Of a DNA stretch of 64,000 nt, positions 56,150-64,000 are shown in pieces (the first letter of the stretch is position 1; every line of letters begins with the position of its first letter). The stretch comes from Pyrrhosoma nymphula (taxonomy: Eukaryota > Arthropoda > Insecta > Odonata > Coenagrionidae). The position numbers and the translations under genes are program-made. The notes beneath the pieces were generated by a model. The model was not told the DNA's origin and searched no databases. It saw only the letters and a list, made by a program, of their open reading frames with translations. The DNA is taken from assembly GCA_963573305.1 (NCBI GenBank), contig OY754335.1, forward strand, positions 15,353,501 to 15,417,500. The letters are read 5' to 3'.

Positions 56150-59100
56150 TTCCACCACTTCAGTATAATATCTTGAACCCTCTTGCGTACATCATCATCA
56201 GGGTCATTTTCGCAATGAATAAAGTTGGGGTAATAAAGTTTACCCGGCGTTTTTACGACGTGAAAGCGTCGTTAATTGCCCTTTTCATGCGTTCAAACGT
56301 TTTCGCCCTTCCTATGGTGACCTCTTTGACGATCTCATGTCCTTCTCGACACGTGCAGCGAACAATTATGTCCAAACTGCCATCTAGGAGGAAGTGTAGG
56401 GGGGGAGGGTAGTAGTCTTTCACGCCCCTTTGGTTCCACGACCGGCTACCGGCTGAAGACCCCATTAAAAGCCTTCTTCGCCTTCCTAGCCCACTCCTTT
56501 TGAAGGCGTAAGTTCCCCCTTCGACAACCCTCTTCCTTTGTTGTCTTCATTTCCTTCTCAGCTTCCTGCTCACCCTCGCCCCCTCTCTCGCCCACGTCAC
56601 AGCGCATCGGCCTTTTCCCACCTCCCAAAACCACCACAAACACCTCCCACTTGCCACCCACCCCTTTCTTCATCTTCATTTTTTTTGTCCTTAGGTCTTA
56701 CAAACTGCCGACCAACGGTGAACCAACCACCTGTTAACGCCCTTCGTACTTCCCATCGCACATGTAGCCCCTTTGGAAATGCAGGAAGGCGAAAAAAAGA
56801 AACACTTTTGCCCAAAAGTAAGGAGGAACGGCGAGAGGGAGAGGAAAAAAGAAGTGAAATGAGAGGTGTGCAGGAGGAATAAGGAGTGCAGAAACGAGGA
56901 GGGAAGGAAACAGAACGAGTCAAATTCAGGAAGAGGTAAATATTTTGCAATAAGATGATTTGAAGGGGTGAGAAGAACAGACACCCTGTCCTCTGACCAG
57001 TGCTATTCGATCTTTGGTGATGTACCCACTTGGGTGCTTTGGAAGACTGCCAGAAAAGTTTGATGCATTCGCATATATTTATTTATGAATCCAAAGGTAG
57101 TCGATTTTATCTAAAAACGATTGCCACTTTCAGGTCGTTTGTATAGTTATTAACAACGTGATTTTTGGCATCTATTTGGTTTATATTTAAACGAGGAAAA
57201 CCTGCGCTCGTCATTTTCATGAATTGTCAATTTCATTTTAAGTGAGGACATATCTCCTCGCAGTTTTTAATTACACTATAGTAGGAGAGGTAAATATCTT
57301 GTAGGGTTTGAAATTCTCATGCTAAATAGCTTTACACTTTAATAGGTACTACGATTAATAATAATAATAAAAATTACTTTTATCTCATCCATAAATCAAA
57401 GAATAATCTGTCGAATAATCTATTTCCATGAAAATATTTATCTATTAGTCATAGGATGGTAATAGAAGAGGTGACAGAAGATATGAATCTAGTTCTTCCC
57501 GCTTTAAGTTCTACAAAATTTGAAAACCCACTCTCTACCAGAGGGAACAATTGTTCAATTGGTGATAATGCTCGAAATAATTTCCACTTAATGATAAGCA
57601 GAGGTCATATAATAAAGGGGAATCAAAGCTGCCCACTGCCACAGGATTCTACAAGTACATATTTCAATATCACAATATCTTCTCAATCAGAATTCCTGGC
57701 TGAAACTACTATTATTCATCGAATATCTGAAAATTGATTTATTGATCCAAATGTCCATTGAAGTTTTTTTAAATAAGCTCTAGCTTTCATTCAAAACACA
57801 GTTATTATAAAATGATATTTTTGTCCCACAAAAAATAGAAATAATGATGAGAGTCTCTCTCTCTGGCACAAATTCATTGTTTTATCTACGGATTTATTTA
57901 ATTTCTTAAGTTTTCCTGAGTAAATATTTCCTTGTTTCAGTGCATGTAAACTGTTATATCCAGCGCATGCGCCAACGAACTGTTACAATCTTGAGTGTTC
58001 TCTACTGAAAAATGCACGAAGTGTTCTCCTTTCTTTTATAAAGCAAGAAGAACAATGTTATTTTTAGCTGTCGAAAAGAGGGTAATTTTTTAGTCCCTAC
58101 AATAGCCTTGCATTAAGACAGCTTACCAAGGCAAGTCCCGAATTTGCACCGGGAGGAAGGCTGGGACGTGCTTCGTGAGAAAAGAGTAAGTCAAGGTAAT
58201 GCGTGCAAGGTAATACTTGAAAGATAGGAGCACGGAGGGAGAGAGGGGTTCAGTCTGAAGAAGAGCGCCAGGGAAACAGTACCAATTTAATGTTCACTGG
58301 GACGATTCACCTTGAGGAAGGGTGCTCAGGCTTAATTGCGCGGTAGGTACTAATCACGTTAAGGGTGGAAGAGACAGTCACGCTCCCGATAATAATCCCA
58401 CTGCATCCCACGCAGTCCAGCTTTAAGACCTTAGGAAACACTAGGAGAGACCAAAGGGCCAGCTTTTGACCCTCGCCTATACGGTTTTAAAAAGTGCTTT
58501 ATAAGGTATTTCTGGCAAATGGGTATGACTTGGCGTCATTGTCATTACTCCAAATGCTGAAAGACAAATAACCCGAAAAATAAAATAATAATAAAACATC
58601 ATCCCGTTCATGAATATTCTCGGTACCATAGCGATTGATTGGCCAACATCACAGGAGGACAAGAATAGCTAAATCACATTTCTAACAAGAATGAGTAGGA
58701 TTTTAGTTTGGATGAGGGGTTTCATGTCGTATTTTAATAATATAATTAATTTTCGAAGCAGTTATTTTTACGTGGATACTCCATGAGCAATGTACAAAGC
58801 TAAAATTCACAGGAATACTCAGCTATGTGGAACTAAAACGTTTCAATTATTTAACATGAATTTTTGAATACCACTCAAAATCAGAGGAATGTGTGTACAA
58901 TAGAAAGCACTCTTTCCCGCATGTAATATGAAGTCGTATTTGTAACGCTTAAGATTAACGTGGAATAAGAGGCGGAGGCAGAAAAGATGGGAAACTCAGT
59001 TTTTCTCCCGCGAATATATCAAAAGTTCTCACAAAGGCGACGGCAATGAAAGAGACGCCATTCGTAGTCAAAGGGTTCATATCTATCATCCTCCGACCTC

Positions 59101-62100
59101 TCTCGAGATGGCTGGAAGAAAAAATTAGTATAAGGTTTTTTAAGGACTGGAACTGAAAGACGAGATTCGTACGGGCAGCAAAGAGAATGAAGCTGTGAGA
59201 GAGTTGTTTTTGTCAGTGCATACGGATATACATTTAACATTAAATTATTGCTTTCTTCATGCTTTTTTATTGGCCCTAACAATTAGTGCTACGAACACAG
59301 GTTGTGGCTTTCTAAGTATAATCAAATGCTGTTAAAAAATCCACTGGGGAGAAGGGAAGACTTTATCTTATACCCATTATTTATTTCACTACCCCAAATT
59401 CAATTCATGATTCTAATCCGAATGGAAAAAAATAAATTACAGAGATTAGTTGGAAACTGAACAGTCGCTATATCAAATAAGGTTGCAATCCGCGTACTTG
59501 GTCGGACTATTATTGGCATTAGGCAATGAAGAAAACAACGAGAGTAATCTCTTTCTGGTATAAATAAAATAAGTATACGGTCAGGAATTCCGAATGATTT
59601 CCCTAAGAACTGGGAAGAAAGTGGACATTCCTCACCTGTCGCGGAATGTATTCTATTAGCGCACGTGTGGTCGGAGCCACCCACCGATGAGGGTCGCTGA
59701 TGAGGCAGTTTCGAAGCGGGATGGGGTTACTGAACAGTAAAAATTGAATATCTACCCTTTATTTTTGCCGAAATTGTTCTCACAATTGAAATTCCGTAAA
59801 GACGAATTTTCGAATGAGAGCTGCTTATGGGTATTTTGATGCCTCATTGATTACGTCCACATATTTCTCATTAGCTGTTTTTTCACCGTCAGGTTTCTTC
59901 CTATTATATCCTATTTTACGTTCTAGAAATTCCCCAAGAGATGATTTGTGGTAGAAATGGATAATTCCGGATTTATTTTTAAATTTTATCGCGTTTATTA
60001 ACTAGTTTAGTAATTTAAATTCTGCGGGTGGTGTTTACACCTACTCGATAATGTTGTTTTTTGACGAAGGAATCATGATAATTTCTGAATTACATTTAAC
60101 TCCGCAAGAATTGAAGGTTTATTAGTTAGTTAGATGATAGTTGCAACTTCCAGGAGTTTTAAGTAAAGATCAGGTATAGGGGAGCGGAAGTTGTACTAGT
60201 AAAACCCTGCTTGTAATTTGACCTTTTTTCAAAACTACCAAGAGTTATAGGTGGTATTATCACATATGATGGAAGCTAATTTATTTGAGGTAATTGCTAT
60301 GCAGCATACTATGTTGAGGGACTGACAATGAAATCATGGAATCTAGCCACTGTTGCGAGTCGACAAACTAGTCATGTTCATCACTAATTAGGGAAAGGCT
60401 TATCCTAGTAGATCGTTCCTGAGAAGATGATATTAATCCTATCTTAACTGCCTGTTTGAGGTAGCCATTGCAAAACGTTGAGATAATGGGCGACGTAAAT
60501 CAGCTTTGAAATCCACCAAATATTGCCGTATTAAAAGTTGAAGGCGCGCTAATGAACTCTTTTAGGATGATTTACGTGAAATTCAGTTTCTTCTCCTTGC
60601 ATTGTAAAGTAATTGATCTGAGTGGGAGTTGTTTCAAGTTTATTGATTAGTGCTATCAAATTCATATTATCTCTAAATTTACTAAGCAATTTTTCCCAAA
60701 TTTTAACAACTTTTTAGTAACATTTTTTACCATAAGATTTTCATTTATGTTTTAATTATGAATGCGATAAACGAATCCATTCAACTATTATTTCGAGTTC
60801 TGGATTGCTCTTAAAGTGTCTCTTTTTACTGTCGTGTTTCAGCACACTTTGCTGTTCCCAATTTTTCTCCATGCACGGTACAGTCAGGTGCGTAATCATT
60901 TGCGTCCATCCTCTTTAATTTAGGAGCATATCTTCCCTAGAAAACAGGAATCGTAACCTTGTGTTGACTCCTTCATCATCGTGTAAAAAGAAATACGACA
61001 AGATTAGAATTGGGGAAGTAGGGGCGTATAAAAATGAAGAATGACATGGAGGTTGACCCCGATGACGCAACAGCGCTCCTCCCTCGTCACCTCTGTCCAC
61101 CGTTCAGCCCTTTTTTGAACCGTGACAGTTCAGGTATCCGACCGCTAGAGGTCAGAGGCGTTGCTCTCCGCCGGAATCCGAGCAAAAGATTACCCTGAAG
61201 GCAGGTTGACACCTACCCTCCTTATTCCGTCAACGTCCCCACATTCTGTATACGCGCACATACACACATATATATTTATCCCTGCGATATTTATACGAGA
61301 AAAAAACCTCCCTCTATCTTTCCGAATGTCCTCCTCGGAAATCCAACCTCTTTTCTCCTTCTGCGTCGCTAACTACGCCGGTCGGTTCTGCGTTCCTTTT
61401 TGTAGGCATATGTCCGTCCTCTTTTGGAACGCTTTCCGGCGTTGGGTATCCTTTCCCGGTCCGCCCGTCCTTGTCGCTCCACGCTTTCGTCCAATCTCCT
61501 GCCATCTCTCTTTTCTCTCCCATATCGTATTCCCTCAGGGGACGATTCTTCCACCACTTTTCCTACAAGGGACACTCCTACGTCTCCTCCCGTCCCGCTC
61601 ATAACGTCCCCTTTCCTTTGGGTAGGGGAAAGGGTTCTTTTGCCTTCTCTGAGATCGTCGTCCTTTTTCTCCTCTTCTTTTTTTTATGTTTTACTTGCAC
61701 GGATTTTCGGTCCGAGGGTCTCTTCTCCCTTGGTTCACCCCTAGATTTTCCCTCAGAAAAACCCCTATTTCTTAGAATCTCTCTCTCCGATTTGTTTATC
61801 TTACCCTGTCCTCAAGTTTTCCTTTATATCGGTGTCCTTGTTTTGCCTCAAGGGTTGGCTTTAGATGTATTGAGGGAGAGAGAATATGGTTGGGATCAGA
61901 TTCAAGCTGTGGCTAGTGGGTCCATTAGCCTTTGGCGCCGGGAAACTAGATTTGATTGCGGATCGAATTTCGAAGAAAATATTTAACCTCGGCATATACA
62001 ACGTCTGCTGGATAGCTTTGAAAAAATTAGTTATTTAAATCGTATATGCTCATGAAATGACCATGTTTCCTCCCAGCCCAGACGCTCATGGTTGTGGATT

Positions 62101-62470
62101 ACCATCTAATGCTAAATAATTTACTTAATGTTTGCTCCCTTTGATCTGTAGCTTTGAGATAATATCTTTAATAAAACAAAGTAAACCTATTTTGCTGTCA
62201 TTGGTCGGGACAACATGTAAACTTTTCTTCCGGCAAATCCATCTCTTTATGATGAAGCCTTGTGCTTCTCCGCAAATATTTTTCCTAACGTCACAGATTT
62301 CATCTTGATAAGGATTCTTGTGATAAGTTGTCTGGACTTATCAGGGTTAAGCCGTCACACGTATAAAAGTAACTGAGGTGAGCAATTGTTTATTATTAAC
62401 ACTGGATATTCGTTATTTCCACGAAGTCACGTCTTAAATATTAAAGTTAGTTTCTTTTGCTGTTTTGATG
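56150..62470. other. Intron or intergenic, no gene recognised
   Basis: Pyrimidine-rich blocks at 56500-56700 and 61200-61750 give long but low-complexity open frames on both strands. No conserved domain or splice-consistent exon was found. Confidence 0.4.
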
Positions 62471-62479
62471 TTTTCGAGA

Positions 62480-62786
62480 CAGTGGCGTAGCCAGGAATTT
62501 CGTTCGGGGGGGGGGGGGGGGTCCAAAACCAGGGTAAAATATTTGAAAAACAGGGCGAACTAGACAGTAGACAGTCCACAGTCGAAACTCGGTCAGCTAC
62601 ACAAACACCGCCATTACACTACCCGAGCCCAAACGTATCGTTTGATAATTTATTATTTAAACAAAAGGACAAACCTATTTTTGACAACGGTATGATAATT
62701 TATTATTTGTAGACTTTCCCCTGCTCCAAGCTTATTTTATTTTGGAGGGGGGGGTCCGGACCCCCCCCCCCCTCGCTACGCCTCTG
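62480..62786. mobile_element. hAT-type MITE with perfect 8-bp target duplication
   Basis: The left end CAGTGGCGTAGCCAGG and the reverse complement of the right end CAGAGGCGTAGCGAGG match at 14 of 16 bases. TTTCGAGA is repeated exactly at 62472-62479 and 62787-62794. Long homopolymers (about 16 G near the left end, about 14 C near the right end) are also complementary. 307 bp, non-coding. Confidence 0.9.
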
Positions 62787-62799
62787 TTTCGAGAACTTC

Positions 62800-64000
62800 T
62801 TACAGGATTTGCTTTCGCATATTCAACCAACATACTACTCCAGGACCCATTGCGGGGTGAGTTGAAGTCGCCCAATCGCACCCAATTACTTCTAGTTTTA
62901 TGCCAGCCAAATATGATGGCATCAGGATGTGTGAATAATGAGTTACTTCTTTGCTGGGAACCTCGGCCCTCGTGATGGAAAACTGTCAAGTTGCACCACT
63001 GCTCCCGTTCACTCGACGACCGCAGTCAACAACCCGAAGGCTGGTTCGATATCCTCGTACGTGCCAAGATCACGCATTCAAGGCAGGAAGGTCAGTTCCT
63101 TCCCCTGCGCCGCAACTCATTTCCCGAAAGGATCTTGAATATGCCTGCAAAATCACACATTCTGGATCTATTTGGTGGTTTTCGGAGGCATCCCTCGGAT
63201 TTTACATCCGCAACCTGAAGCAAATGGATCAGCAACCTAACACTCTTTAAGCCGCTTTCTATTCGGTGTTGCCCAGAAATGTATGTAGTAATTCGTTTTC
63301 CGATTCCTAATTCAAGAGACAAAACTTCATTCTTTTAAGACTCCGTCATCTTTAATTTCAGTCACTTTTGATAGGTGTATGATGAACAATCAATCGTAAC
63401 ACGGCCAGTTGCCCGTAGTGCAGGGACATATGAGTAATTTAGAAAGGAAACTGGAAATATGACTATGGGGGATGACGGTGACGAACGAAGGATAGGAAGA
63501 GGCAGAAAATCAAACGGAAAAAACGACAATACCCGTTCTCCAATAGACATTTCATTATAGTAGTCTTAGAAGTTTCTCAGTAGGTTATGATTAATGTAGC
63601 GTGTTGATGGATGCAATGACGTCTCGTGCCTACTACAAGGGGTAATTTCTTAGGGAGGCAAGATTTTTCATGGAGATTCGAGCTCCTGTCTCTTAATGAG
63701 GAGATCCTTGAGTGTATAACTTTTCTGGCTAACCTCATTCGAGTGGAAACGATTTATGATCCTGACTTACTTTCCATGTTAGTTTCTCTTCTTTGTTCTA
63801 CTGCCATAAAATTACTTTTCCCCGATAACTCACCGGATTACAACAGCGAAAACAGTGTCTCACAATATTTACCACCACGCCTGACCCTCAACTATGCGAC
63901 AGCTTGAACAAGGTTAGGAAATTAAACGTTTCCTATCTGGACGTACCTTGTTTTTTCGATGTTAAATTTAGTTTCGGTTCGGTTCTTTCCCGTAAATTTA
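62800..64000. other. Unassigned end of window
   Basis: Several overlapping short frames at 62730-63320 on both strands. A minus frame contains LGDFNSPRNGSW, which echoes the GDFN motif of LINE endonucleases, but nothing around it supports that. No other feature. Confidence 0.35.

Noticed and set aside
61161..61986. Plus-strand frames of 147 and 171 codons
   Set aside because: Pyrimidine-rich sequence giving Ser/Phe/Leu/Pro strings in several frames; no conserved motif or splice evidence.
62732..62989. Minus frame with LGDFNSP, considered as a LINE endonuclease
   Set aside because: Only the short GDFN-like match is present; the surrounding catalytic blocks are absent and part of the frame overlaps the hAT-type MITE.
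1..64000. CRISPR arrays, prophage, operons, toxin-antitoxin or other microbial systems
   Set aside because: The window is spliced animal DNA; no regularly spaced repeats or compact multi-gene coding runs exist.

Overview
The window looks like nuclear DNA of an insect with a large, repeat-rich genome. Small exons with GT/AG splice sites are spread over kilobases, introns are AT-rich, and transposon debris is abundant (Tc1/mariner, LINE, hAT-type and other MITEs). Three conserved metazoan genes can be rebuilt exon by exon with consistent splice phases. There is no operon, CRISPR array, phage or other bacterial feature. The exact order of insect cannot be fixed from the sequence; a hemimetabolous insect is a guess.

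Layout. (1) 1-10822, plus strand: the last four coding exons of DNAJC11, a mitochondrial J-protein linked to the MICOS/MIB complex. Its 5' part, including the J domain, was not found here. Its introns hold a MITE, a LINE fragment, a broken mariner transposase and two abutting MITEs. (2) 11601-16092, minus strand: a complete four-exon C1orf50 homologue (DUF2452, 189 aa), tail to tail with DNAJC11. Their poly(A) signals lie about 320 bp apart. (3) 16093-24047: about 8 kb without a recognisable gene, holding MITEs and a polypyrimidine minisatellite. (4) 24048-35213, minus strand: five exons of a Golgi alpha-mannosidase II family gene (GH38, N-glycan processing), 1153 residues visible, all catalytic motifs present, membrane-anchor N-terminus not found. 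Its introns carry two hAT-type MITEs, a 162-bp hairpin MITE, a LINE 5' end and a further MITE. (5) 35214-64000: about 28.8 kb with no exon that I can support. It may be the large 5' intron of the mannosidase gene plus intergenic DNA. It holds a 2.37-kb AT-rich element with arms of about 300 bp, a LINE 3' end, more MITEs and homopolymer tracts.

The three genes share no pathway: mitochondrial membrane organisation, an uncharacterised conserved protein, and Golgi N-glycan trimming. I did not find a convincing new biological system. The best leads are the long-terminal-repeat non-coding element at 37843-40211, the lineage-specific acidic/basic inserts in the mannosidase, and several non-autonomous elements with intact target-site duplications.
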